From positions 1 to 35,106 of the forward strand of contig SESX01000007.1 in the NCBI GenBank assembly GCA_004367365.1: DNA of 35,106 nt, in the 5' to 3' direction. Source of the DNA: Candidatus Acetocimmeria pyornia (GTDB lineage: Bacteria; Bacillota; Sulfobacillia; UBA3575). The notes under the pieces were generated by a model that saw only the letters and a list, made by a program, of their open reading frames with translations, made no database searches and had not been told where the DNA came from. Shown here piece by piece: positions 1-7,568 of the stretch (positions within the stretch are counted from its first letter, which is position 1; every line of letters begins with the position of its first letter). The translations under genes were made by a program, and so were the position numbers.

Positions 1-570
1 GCCAAGGACGTTCACGAGATCAAAAAAGATTACCAACGGATTATTACAGGCCTTGACCGGATTATGAAACGGAAAGACCTCGAACCGGAAATGCGGTTTT
101 CCGATATAGTAGCCTTGGTAGAAAGCTCAAACGAGTTGTACGCCCGTCACTTAGGCAAAAAGATCCGCTTTGTGACAAGGCTTCATCAGGATTTTTCCAC
201 ACCCCACTATCGGAACTGGGTATCAATTCTTAACAACCTGGTTACTAACGCTGTGGAAGCCTCTGGCCCCCGGGGACGAATAGAAATCTCAGCTCGGCTG
301 GCTGAAGACAACATCATAGTGGAGGTTTTGGATGAGGGGAAGGGCATCCCACGGGAAGACTGGGAAGTTGTGTTTAGTCCCGGCTACTCGACCAAGGCTG
401 ACCATAAGAGTGGCAAAATAGCTACGGGGATTGGCTTAACCCACGTACGCAGTTTAGCAGAGGAATTTGGGGGTCGTGTTCAGATCGTGGAATCTTCAAG
501 CCCGGGAGCATGTTTTCAAATCGTGGCTCCCTCCAGGACGACTAAACCCGCCGAACCAGATTTGGCATGA
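1..570 (+). CDS. Sensor histidine kinase, C-terminal part (5' end outside window)
   Basis: The reading frame is open from the first base, so the ATG at 64 given by the ORF track is internal. The first visible residues (DVHEIKKDYQRI) look like the phosphoacceptor helix of a Spo0B/CitA-like kinase, with the His in an HEIK motif. The ATP-binding domain follows: an N box (NNLVTNAVEA), a G1 box (DEGKGIP) and a G2 box (GIGLTHVRSLAEEFGG). The protein would autophosphorylate on His and pass the phosphate to a response regulator. The sensing domain and partner lie outside the window. The stop is followed by a convergent gene 116 bp away. The family is secure; the signal is unknown. Confidence 0.88.
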   Translation, partial: AKDVHEIKKDYQRIITGLDRIMKRKDLEPEMRFSDIVALVESSNELYARHLGKKIRFVTRLHQDFSTPHYRNWVSILNNLVTNAVEASGPRGRIEISARLAEDNIIVEVLDEGKGIPREDWEVVFSPGYSTKADHKSGKIATGIGLTHVRSLAEEFGGRVQIVESSSPGACFQIVAPSRTTKPAEPDLA

Positions 571-595
571 GTTTCACGGAAACGGCGGGCTTAAT
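552..595 (+). terminator. Possible weak terminator hairpin overlapping the kinase stop codon
   Basis: CCCGCCG near the end of the kinase gene pairs with CGGCGGG about 28 bases later, followed by CTTAATTTT. The loop is long and the T-run is poor, so this is only a possibility. The genes on either side converge here, so some termination signal is expected. Confidence 0.25.
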
Positions 596-686
596 TTTGG
601 CTTAACGATGCTGTAAGTGATTCTCAGATAAAGGATATAGTATACTAGCCAGCTATAGCGTTTCTCCCTGGTGGTGTCAGCCTGCT

Positions 687-1790
687 TTACTGGTGTTCGA
701 GTGCCTTTAGTCCCGTTCCTGTCAAAGGCACCACCACGTCTTCGTCTTCCCTGATCTGACCTGAGTACCTTAACTTCTTGAGTCCAGCCACCGCCACGGC
801 TGAGCTCGGCTCGACGAAAATGCCTTCCGACCCCAGTTCCTTGACGGATTCATCTATCTCTTCCTCGGAGACTATTTCTACTGCTCCCTTTGTTTCTCGG
901 AAGGCCCTAAGGATTTCCCGGCTCCTCACTGGCATTCTGCAAGCGAGAGCCCCGGCCTTGGTAGGACCTTGAACCGAAACAGGCTTCAGAACTTCACGTT
1001 CCTGTCGCTGGAATGCGCCGAAGAGAGGCGCTATATTTTGAGGCTGGACCCCGAACAGCCTTGGAATAGAGGAAATCTGACCGGAAGAGAGGAGTTCGAA
1101 GTATGCCTTGTAGGCTCCGAGAACAAGACTACCGTAGCCTACCGGCATAACGATACACCGGGGGACGGTAAAATTCATCTGCTCCCAGATTTCCAGGGCG
1201 AAGGTTTTTACTCCCTCGATAAACAGCGGCTGCCAGTTGTGACTGGCATAAAAGGACCGGCTAGCATCCTGTCGCGACCGCCGGGCAGTCTCCTCGCGGT
1301 CTCCTTCAATTTCAACCACTGTGCCACCGTATGCCCTGATCTGAGCTTTTTTTGCTTGCGGGGTTTCCTGTGGCACGTATATTTTAACGTCAATCCCTGC
1401 TCGGGCGCAGTACATGGCGATCGAAGAGCCTGCGTTTCCTGACGAGTCCTCAATCACCTGGGTTATGCCGGCTGCCTTCAGGGCATTGACCAGAACAGCA
1501 GTGCCTCTATCTTTGAAGGAACCAGACGGAAAAAGGAAGTCCAGTTTATACCTAACCCTGGGCATGATGCGGCTTTCAATTAAAGGGGTCATACCCTCGC
1601 CAAAATAGGCTGCGATCTCCGAGGGGCTGCCGGCAATTGCGTGGCTATACCGCCAGAACGAGCCTTCATCCTTCCCTATTTTTTCTTTGCCAAAATCCGT
1701 TACAGAAGGACAGCTGAGATAGCCTCCACACCGGCACCGCCAAACGAGGTCCCGAAGGTTATACCCCGTACCACAACGTGAACACACCAT
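687..1790 (-). CDS. Threonine-synthase-like PLP-dependent enzyme with N-terminal zinc ribbon
   Basis: This is a fold-type II PLP enzyme of the threonine synthase / cysteine synthase superfamily. An N-terminal CxxC...CxC zinc ribbon (Cys 3, 6, 19, 21 from the chosen start) is typical of archaeal-type threonine synthases. The PLP lysine lies in SGSFKDRG (about residue 93), the phosphate/substrate loop is SSGNAGSS, and the C-terminal PLTGTGLK also fits. The ORF track starts at a TTG (1817). I prefer the ATG at 1790, which begins right before the zinc ribbon, but neither start has an ideal ribosome site. No homoserine kinase or homoserine dehydrogenase lies nearby. It follows a LarA-like gene on the same strand, so it may be a paralogue with another beta-substitution or elimination role rather than the housekeeping enzyme. 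Confidence 0.85.
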   Translation of the reverse strand: MVCSRCGTGYNLRDLVWRCRCGGYLSCPSVTDFGKEKIGKDEGSFWRYSHAIAGSPSEIAAYFGEGMTPLIESRIMPRVRYKLDFLFPSGSFKDRGTAVLVNALKAAGITQVIEDSSGNAGSSIAMYCARAGIDVKIYVPQETPQAKKAQIRAYGGTVVEIEGDREETARRSRQDASRSFYASHNWQPLFIEGVKTFALEIWEQMNFTVPRCIVMPVGYGSLVLGAYKAYFELLSSGQISSIPRLFGVQPQNIAPLFGAFQRQEREVLKPVSVQGPTKAGALACRMPVRSREILRAFRETKGAVEIVSEEEIDESVKELGSEGIFVEPSSAVAVAGLKKLRYSGQIREDEDVVVPLTGTGLKALEHQ

Positions 1791-1833
1791 CAAAGATACC
1801 ACACAAGTCACCCCCAAAGATTTCCGGGAGAAC

Positions 1834-1932
1834 TCAAACCCAAAGTCCGGAGTTTGCTATGTACCCTTGGCGAAACGTAAGGGGCTCGGATGCCACGGGC
1901 TCAATTCCGATATCAGAGACTGCTCCTGTCAT
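1834..1932 (-). CDS. Possible small ORF (32 aa) upstream of the threonine-synthase-like gene
   Basis: An ATG-initiated frame on the minus strand (MTGAVSDIGIEPVASE...) ends 44 bases before the ATG of the PLP enzyme. The open frame extends about 10 codons upstream of the ATG. Residue use looks protein-like, but there is no good ribosome site and I recognise no family. It could be a leader peptide, a remnant, or chance. Confidence 0.2.
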   Translation of the reverse strand: MTGAVSDIGIEPVASEPLTFRQGYIANSGLWV

Positions 1933-2086
1933 GGTAATTTCGGGTTTCCCAGTTAAACCCTCTCATACTTTGTACTTTGAACCATGGTGATTGTGTTACC
2001 TTCGCTCTTATCAGTGCTCAACTTACCCACGCTCTCCGAACGAAAGCTCCTCTGAAGGTGACCAGGGCCTTACTAGGTTTTTGACT

Positions 2087-3361
2087 TTAAATCAATCTCC
2101 CTTTGCCCGTGAAACCCATGGGTTCAAGGCTGCCTAGAATCTCGATGTTCTCGTTGCCTTGTGCCTCCGGTAAAAGGGCCTCGGATATTTCAATTTCCTC
2201 TAGTTCCATGGTATTTTTTATTCGAACAACCTTGGCGTCGGGAGGTTCTACCTGGTTGCACGTTTTGAGGGCAACGACAATGGCCTGCAGGTCGTTTTCC
2301 ATGGCCATGGGAATGGCACCACCGCGAAGAACAGTGGAGGTAATGACATTTGCATTGGTTTTATCGAAGTCTATCTTGCTGAGTACTTCCTTGGTGATCA
2401 GGTCTGCATCACCGATTCCGGTGGCATTCCCGTGGGTTTCCTCGGTAAGCCCAAGCACTACGATCTTTTGGACACGGGGTTTGGGATCAAGCTGCATCAT
2501 GAAAGCTTCAGAGTAGCGTCCGGTAACATTGGGGTCCATCCCGGAACCACTGATGTTTTTGCCGATTTCGTCGACAATAAGAAGATCAAGCTCGTCGAAA
2601 AGGATTTTAGGCATTGCTTCATGGGCGACCTTCAAGAGCTCGATATCTGTTTCCTCGATTTTGTCTGGAGTCACAGCACGGATAATCATCTGTTCATGGT
2701 ACCCGTTTTCAACCAAGGCCAACCCACAGGTGATGGGCGCCCGTTCTATGATGGCCCGCCCGACTTCTGGAATGAGGGTCCGAAAACGCTGGAAACCCAG
2801 CTTGTGGACATAGGTGGCCCCGCGGTGCTTACCGAGTCCTATAACCATCATCTTCATCAGGCCGCTTTCCACGGGCCCGCGAAAGTTGGTATGGTTTTTC
2901 ACCCGGGCGGCCACAACAACACCGTCTGCTTCGTAGGCAGGTTTGCTGAAGTAGACTGGGGTGCCGCTTTCTGTTTCTCCGAGCTGGACGACCTCCATGC
3001 TGGCCTCGATGGATACGCCCATGGTCTCTTCAGTCACACCGTAGCTGGCCAGGACCTCTTTCTGGCCCTCCGGGGTAGCCCCGCCGTGGCTTCCCATGGA
3101 TGGAATAATAAAGGGTTGGGTGCCAAACTCCTTAAGTTTATCAACAATCGCCCTTGTAACCTCGGCGATACTTGCTACCCCGCGGCTGCCTACTGTAACG
3201 GCAATCCGCTGTCCCCTTTTGAAGCACCTCCGGATCTCGTCGCGCTCCAACTCGGCAAAAACCGTTTCCCGGACGTTTTCGATCCTATCGGCCCGAAATT
3301 TCTGTTTAACCTTTATCATCCGGGGAAACTCAATATCAAACCCACCGTCCACGAGAGGCAT
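2087..3361 (-). CDS. LarA-like (DUF2088) lactate racemase family protein
   Basis: This 424-residue protein belongs to the nickel-dependent lactate racemase superfamily. Candidate catalytic or cofactor residues are His92 (SMGSHGGATPEG), His157 (VKNHTNFRG), Lys170 (ESGLMKMM) and His179 (GLGKHRGA). In LarA, two His act as acid/base, a Lys holds the pincer nucleotide and a His binds nickel; my assignment is by motif only. Spacing between these residues differs from textbook LarA, so the substrate is probably not lactate. The ATG at 3361 has a strong AAAGGAGG site 11 bases upstream. No larB, larC or larE is in the window, so the cofactor would have to come from elsewhere. The neighbours are a PP-loop ATPase and a PLP enzyme on the same strand. 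Confidence 0.8.
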   Translation of the reverse strand: MPLVDGGFDIEFPRMIKVKQKFRADRIENVRETVFAELERDEIRRCFKRGQRIAVTVGSRGVASIAEVTRAIVDKLKEFGTQPFIIPSMGSHGGATPEGQKEVLASYGVTEETMGVSIEASMEVVQLGETESGTPVYFSKPAYEADGVVVAARVKNHTNFRGPVESGLMKMMVIGLGKHRGATYVHKLGFQRFRTLIPEVGRAIIERAPITCGLALVENGYHEQMIIRAVTPDKIEETDIELLKVAHEAMPKILFDELDLLIVDEIGKNISGSGMDPNVTGRYSEAFMMQLDPKPRVQKIVVLGLTEETHGNATGIGDADLITKEVLSKIDFDKTNANVITSTVLRGGAIPMAMENDLQAIVVALKTCNQVEPPDAKVVRIKNTMELEEIEISEALLPEAQGNENIEILGSLEPMGFTGKGRLI

Positions 3362-3424
3362 ATCTCCACGGTCCTCCTTTGAGCATCTAAATTCAGTTAG
3401 TACAGGATCAGGTGCTTCTCTATA

Positions 3425-3592
3425 TTACACTATGTACACCCAGAATTCCATTAACCACGAGTTTCCTTCCCCTGGGAAAGGAGATGGTTCCAGTTTGCTC
3501 ACACCTAAAGACTGTACCCTCAAGGGCCTTTCTTGGACCACGCCTTGCGTATTCTTAATGGTGATCTCAGCCGCCATATTAGTTGCGTCCAT
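3425..3592 (-). CDS. Possible small ORF (55 aa), unknown function
   Basis: This minus-strand frame, too short for the ORF track, begins MDATNMAAEITIKN and ends EFWVYIV. It lies between the Dph6-like and LarA-like genes in the same direction and fills much of an otherwise empty 389-base gap. Residue use is protein-like, and the frame is open a little upstream of the ATG to a TGA. There is no clear ribosome site. I recognise no family. It may be a real small protein or the tail of a decayed gene. Confidence 0.3.
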   Translation of the reverse strand: MDATNMAAEITIKNTQGVVQERPLRVQSLGVSKLEPSPFPGEGNSWLMEFWVYIV

Positions 3593-3750
3593 GACAGCCC
3601 ATTCTTGCTCTTGGGGCTGAGTTTTTCAGAAGAAATCTCCCGTGCTGGCTACAATAAGTCAGACGGCACCATCGCGATTAAAGTTCACCGTAGAAATGTT
3701 CTTGTTTGGCGCTTTAGCCAATGACTTTTTAATTCATAAATTTATGAAGG

Positions 3751-4410
3751 TCAAGCCAGATTCCAAAAAGAATAACCTTCTTGGGTCACGATCCTGGGTC
3801 TTGATGATTTCAGGTGTTCTTCAAGAGATGTTTTATGGAAAATGGGGCCGTCCACAACGAGGGTGTGGTACTCCCCGAATTCCCCTGAAGGTGAAATGCC
3901 CAGGTTTGCCAATTCCTTAATCAGAGCTGGATCTAGGTTTTTCCCTAGGTATTGACTCCCTAGCTTATCTTGCTTTACAACTATGATCACTGTCTGAAAA
4001 CCAGTTTCAATGAGTTCGTCCAAGAGCTCTTCTTGGGTACTTCCATGGAGGGGATGAACTGCGTCAAGACCGATATCAGCACAAACCTTCCGGCACCACT
4101 CGATGTGTTCATCAAGGTCAATATCTCCAAAGATGCACCCGACAACACCCTTCCTCTTAAGTGTAGAAAGTATTTTCTTAAATTCATCCTCATAAGTTTC
4201 CCAGCTGGCAATACCCTCTACGAGAGGAATGCCCATTGCTTCAGCCTGTTTTTGTACCAATGTACGTGGTATGCGGTGAGACTTTGAAAAACTGTCAGGA
4301 GAAAACATGGTAAATAGATAAGAGACCTGCATCCCTTCGGATTGTGCCCTATGAAGCGCCAGTGCCGAATCCTTTCCTCCACTCCACGAGACAACAAAGC
4401 TATTATTCAT
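3751..4410 (-). CDS. Dph6-like PP-loop ATP pyrophosphatase (diphthine-ammonia ligase family)
   Basis: This 219-residue protein of the adenine-nucleotide alpha-hydrolase-like PP-loop fold starts with the signature SGGKDS at residues 10-15. It also has GDIDLDEH in the middle and GEFGEYHT near the C-terminus, both characteristic of the Dph6/DUF71 family. Members adenylate a carboxylate and ligate ammonia. Bacteria have no diphthamide, so the bacterial substrate is unknown. Its length is usual for the short single-domain form. The gene leads a minus-strand row with the LarA-like gene and the PLP enzyme. LarE is also a PP-loop enzyme, but these motifs fit Dph6, not LarE. Confidence 0.85.
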   Translation of the reverse strand: MNNSFVVSWSGGKDSALALHRAQSEGMQVSYLFTMFSPDSFSKSHRIPRTLVQKQAEAMGIPLVEGIASWETYEDEFKKILSTLKRKGVVGCIFGDIDLDEHIEWCRKVCADIGLDAVHPLHGSTQEELLDELIETGFQTVIIVVKQDKLGSQYLGKNLDPALIKELANLGISPSGEFGEYHTLVVDGPIFHKTSLEEHLKSSRPRIVTQEGYSFWNLA

Positions 4411-4460
4411 TACATTTCCCGTCCTGACAAAACAATACTTTTAGCGGTGGCCTCAACAAA

Positions 4461-4490
4461 ATATTATTCTAGCCTTTACTTGACTTCCAA
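4461..4490 (-). promoter_or_regulatory. Possible sigma-A promoter for the Dph6-like gene
   Basis: On the minus strand, TTGGAA (-35) and TAATAT (-10) are separated by 18 bases, about 50 bases upstream of the ATG at 4410. The surrounding sequence is A+T-rich. Called by eye only. Confidence 0.3.
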
Positions 4491-4752
4491 GGGGGGTGGC
4501 GTCTCCGGGCTATCTTCGAAAATCTCCAGGTCGAAAAAGTTCCCATGATTATTGTGGCGCCCAAGGATTGAAGACCACCTCATTGGAAGTTCGCCCGTAA
4601 ATAAACTTCCCCCTCGAGCGCCCGCTTTCCTGCCTTTGAGGCAAAGGTGTAGGAGGAGTAACTCCTGCCTCATACCGCCCCTGAAGCGGCACTACGGCCC
4701 ATGAAAACTGGAGCCGGTACCCGGCGGGCCTCGCTCGGGTGGCACCACCAAA

Positions 4753-4778
4753 AGTTGCACGCCAGGGGTGCTCCAAAG
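4753..4778 (+). repeat. Dispersed repeat copy A
   Basis: The core TTGCACGCCAGG with flanks CAAAAG and GGTGCTCC matches the copy near 17300 at 24 of 26 positions by eye. Both copies sit in long non-coding gaps and in the same relative reading frame downstream of an ATGAAAA. Confidence 0.5.
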
Positions 4779-4846
4779 GGACCCTTTAATGCTGCAGGAC
4801 CAGAGGGGCGAGGGATCATACACAGGATCATGATTGAAGAAGGAAT

Positions 4847-4883
4847 AGCCCCCTTGGTCACGAACCAAGGGGCTAAAGGAGGG
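4847..4883 (+). promoter_or_regulatory. Leader hairpin abutting the ribosome site of the molybdoenzyme gene
   Basis: AGCCCCCTTGGT and ACCAAGGGGCT form an 11-bp stem with one bulged C and a 5-base loop. The stem ends at 4874 and the Shine-Dalgarno AAAGGAGGG starts at 4875, seven bases before the GTG start. It could regulate translation or terminate upstream transcription. There is no T-run. Confidence 0.5.
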
Positions 4884-4890
4884 AACTGCC

Positions 4891-6993
4891 GTGACTGAAG
4901 TTATCCGGACAGCTTGTCCCAGGGACTGCTGGGACACATGTACCTTGCTGGTGGAAGTCACTGATGGCAGGGTGACGGGTGTGCGCGGGGACCCAGAGAA
5001 CCAGGTCACCAGGGGATACGCCTGTCCGAAAGCGGGATACGAGCTTGAAAGGCTTTACAGTCCCCAGCGGCTACTTTCCCCCCTCATCAAGAAAGATGGG
5101 ACCTGGAAAGAGGCTGCGTGGGAAGAGGCCCTTGACCTGGTGGCAGACAAACTCCAACACTACCGGAGTGAATTCGGGCCTTTGTCTGTGATGCACTACT
5201 CGGATGTCGGCAGTATGGGCTGGCTTCATGACCTGGACAAGCGCTTCTTCAACCTTTTTGGAGGAGTAACCCTCCCCGAGGGTTCCCTTTGTGCCCAGGC
5301 CGGGAGTACAGCCCAGGCCCTGGATTTTGGGGCTGTCATTGCCCATGAACCATCGGACCTCGTCAACGCGAAAACCATCCTCATCTGGGGACGCAACCCT
5401 GCCCATACCAATATCCACCTTATACCTTTCCTTAAAGAAGCCAGAGAAAACGGGGCTTATGTAGTCCTCATCGACCCGGTCCCTACCAGGACTGTACGGC
5501 TCTGTGACCAGCACATTGCGCCACGGCCAGGGACTGATGGGGCCCTGGCCCTGGGAATGGCGCGGGTCATTGTGGAGGAAGGTTTGGAAGACAAGGATTT
5601 TATCGAAAACCACGTTACCGGCTTTCCTGAGTTTTCCCACCTCCTAAAAGACTACCCCCTTTCCAGGGTCGCCGGGATCACCGGTATCCCGGTGGGGACG
5701 ATCCGCCAGCTGGCTCTCCGGTACGCCTCACACAAGCCCAGCACCATTCTCCTGGGGTACGGGGTTCAAAGGTACGAAAACGGTGCCGAGACCGTGCGTA
5801 CCATTGACGCCTTGGCTGCTCTTACCGGAAACATTGGTGTCCCGGGGGGAGGTGCTAGTTACGCCTTCCACTGCACCCGGCATCTTAGGCCAGATATCTC
5901 GGCGGAAGATCAAAGGAAGCACCACCGTTCGTTTCCCAAGCCTGCCGTCGCACGTTATATTCTGCGGGCTTCCGACCCACCTGTCAAAGCCCTTTTCGTG
6001 ACCAGGGCCAACCCGGTCGCTCAGCTGCCCGACACCCACGCAGTCAGGCGGGCCATGGAATCGATAGAGTTCAAGGTGGTCATTGACCTGGTGCTGACTG
6101 AGACGGCAGAAATGGCGGATGTAGTCCTGCCGTGTACTACTTTCTTCGAACAGGAAAATGTCTTCTCCGCCTGGGGGCACAACTACATTATCTACGGCGC
6201 AAGGGCGATCCCTCCCCTGGGGCAAACTAAGGACGACTGGGAAATCTTTGGTGAACTGGCACGGCGTTTGGGCTTTGGCGCAGACTACGGCACGGCCGAC
6301 CAGTGGTTGGATACCCTCCTCCAGCCCTTTTTGCCCGAAGGGGCCAAGCGGGAAGACCTAAGAGGAAAGTCCTTTCGCTGTCCAGGGGCACCTTACGTGC
6401 CCTGGGCTGACCGCAAGTTCAAGACCCCGAGCGGCAAGTATGAACTTTACTCGGAAAGGGCCGTAAAGATGGGCACCGACCCCCTCCCGGTCTACCGGGA
6501 GCCGGCCGAAGGTTTCCAGGCAGCGGCCGGTCTAAGCCAGCAAGTGCCGAACAGGGTGAAACCAGGTACCACAAACAGGACGCCACCAGCCGGCCCGGGG
6601 GGAAAATATTCCTTCCATCTTTTGACTCCGGCCCACTTCCGGACCATCCATTCCCAGTACTACGAGAAAGTTGAACCCGGTACCCTGCCCCTCGTTCACC
6701 TGGCGACCTCGGCGGCAGCCAAGAGGGGGATCCAAGAAGGCTCACTGGTCCAAGTGGTTTCAGTCCGCGGAAGCTTAACCGGGCAAGCAAGGCTTCACGA
6801 TGATTTTCGGGACGATGTTGTTTTCATTTATCACGGCGGCTCTGCCAGGGACAGCAAGGGGGTCAATGTCTTGACACCCGATAGGGTCACGAATATTGGG
6901 TCCTGTGCCACTTACTACGACTGCATGTGTGATGTGAGGCTCCACGGTGAGGCGCCGGAAAGTCACGTTGGTCTCCCGCCCACAGGGGAATGA
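4891..6993 (+). CDS. Molybdopterin oxidoreductase (DMSO reductase superfamily)
   Basis: This 700-residue catalytic subunit has an N-terminal [4Fe-4S] motif CPRDCWDTC followed by a distal Cys in YACPKA, then the bis-MGD-binding Rossmann-like domains (ILIWGRNPAHT, VLIDPVPTRT, LLGYGVQRYENG). A C-terminal molydopterin dinucleotide-binding beta-barrel starts around residue 570 (LLTPAHFRTIHSQ). The residue that coordinates Mo or W is uncertain; it probably lies in the EGSLCAQAG stretch. There is no Tat signal, so the enzyme should be cytoplasmic. No electron-transfer subunit gene is adjacent, which is unusual for respiratory members and suggests a soluble partner. The GTG start is set by the strong AAAGGAGGG. 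The gene forms a single unit ending at a terminator. The substrate cannot be told. Confidence 0.92.
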   Translation: MTEVIRTACPRDCWDTCTLLVEVTDGRVTGVRGDPENQVTRGYACPKAGYELERLYSPQRLLSPLIKKDGTWKEAAWEEALDLVADKLQHYRSEFGPLSVMHYSDVGSMGWLHDLDKRFFNLFGGVTLPEGSLCAQAGSTAQALDFGAVIAHEPSDLVNAKTILIWGRNPAHTNIHLIPFLKEARENGAYVVLIDPVPTRTVRLCDQHIAPRPGTDGALALGMARVIVEEGLEDKDFIENHVTGFPEFSHLLKDYPLSRVAGITGIPVGTIRQLALRYASHKPSTILLGYGVQRYENGAETVRTIDALAALTGNIGVPGGGASYAFHCTRHLRPDISAEDQRKHHRSFPKPAVARYILRASDPPVKALFVTRANPVAQLPDTHAVRRAMESIEFKVVIDLVLTETAEMADVVLPCTTFFEQENVFSAWGHNYIIYGARAIPPLGQTKDDWEIFGELARRLGFGADYGTADQWLDTLLQPFLPEGAKREDLRGKSFRCPGAPYVPWADRKFKTPSGKYELYSERAVKMGTDPLPVYREPAEGFQAAAGLSQQVPNRVKPGTTNRTPPAGPGGKYSFHLLTPAHFRTIHSQYYEKVEPGTLPLVHLATSAAAKRGIQEGSLVQVVSVRGSLTGQARLHDDFRDDVVFIYHGGSARDSKGVNVLTPDRVTNIGSCATYYDCMCDVRLHGEAPESHVGLPPTGE

Positions 6994-7021
6994 GCAAAGA
7001 TGAACGCGGATAATGATGCAC

Positions 7022-7060
7022 GCGGCCTGGTAAACGGCGTACCAGGCCGCAGGTATTTTT
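7022..7060 (+). terminator. Intrinsic terminator of the molybdoenzyme gene
   Basis: A perfect 11-bp stem, GCGGCCTGGTA / TACCAGGCCGC, with a 7-base loop is followed by AGGTATTTTT. It lies 29 bases after the stop codon. Confidence 0.88.
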
Positions 7061-7568
7061 ATCGACCCCTTCCCAGGTTGAACTGACCCTACTCAACGCC
7101 CACTTTAGCTGGATCGCTGTCACCCTGGCCCTCCGGCAAACATCGTCCCGTTACAAGACCTGCCCGGAAAAAGGCCCTGAGACCGGCTGCAGTCAAAGCA
7201 AGGAGAACCTGTCGACCGATGTTGCCATAAAATTAGGAAAAGCGGCACCTTTTGCATTTTTGCAGAAGGAATTCTGGGGGTGCCATGGAATATTATAGGA
7301 GGTGGTTCCGGCCAATTTGTTTGTGAAAAGGCAAGACTTGTGATCCTGTAAGCAGCCCCCCTTCTTTGCTGGGGCTGAAGCGAGGTCTCCCCGGGCCGGC
7401 GCCGGTGTACAGTTTTGTGAAATACGAGGCGATCTTTTCCTGCGGCCCTGGCACTGCCGGACGTACGCGGCAGGGTGACCGCTTGAAAAAAATTATACAT
7501 AAATCCATCTAGGTTTTTATATACATTGAAATACAATGGTAGTTTTTGGTGGCAAGGAGGAAAAGGAG
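7061..7568 (+). other. Intergenic region upstream of acetoacetyl-CoA synthetase
   Basis: About 500 bases without a convincing gene. It contains a frame without start codon (about 7077-7297) whose residues look protein-like but match nothing I know, and a 7-bp hairpin CAGCCCC/GGGGCTG near 7352-7376. A weak -24/-12-like element, CGGCAGGGTGACCGC, lies at 7468-7482. TTATATACATT at 7517-7527 also occurs upstream of the BCCT gene. The last bases carry the AAGGAGG ribosome site for the next gene. Confidence 0.35.

Larger units (their letters stand above)
4411..4846. other. Divergent intergenic region with one copy of a dispersed repeat
   Basis: This spacer lies between the divergent Dph6-like and molybdoenzyme genes. 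I see no convincing gene. It contains one copy (about 4753-4778) of a 26-base sequence that recurs at about 17300-17325 with two differences. It also holds a short direct repeat, GGATCAT, at about 4813-4830. A GGGTGGCACC stretch near 4738 resembles the conserved T-box core, but no stem I or specifier loop could be made out. Confidence 0.4.

Noticed and set aside
2432-3382. 316-aa plus-strand ORF
   Set aside because: It is the antisense shadow of the LarA-like gene; residues lack family sense and the minus-strand frame has clear motifs and a strong ribosome site.
4732-4752. T-box-like GGGTGGCACC before the molybdoenzyme gene
   Set aside because: Only the short core resembles a T-box; the downstream gene is not an amino acid gene and no other T-box parts are visible.
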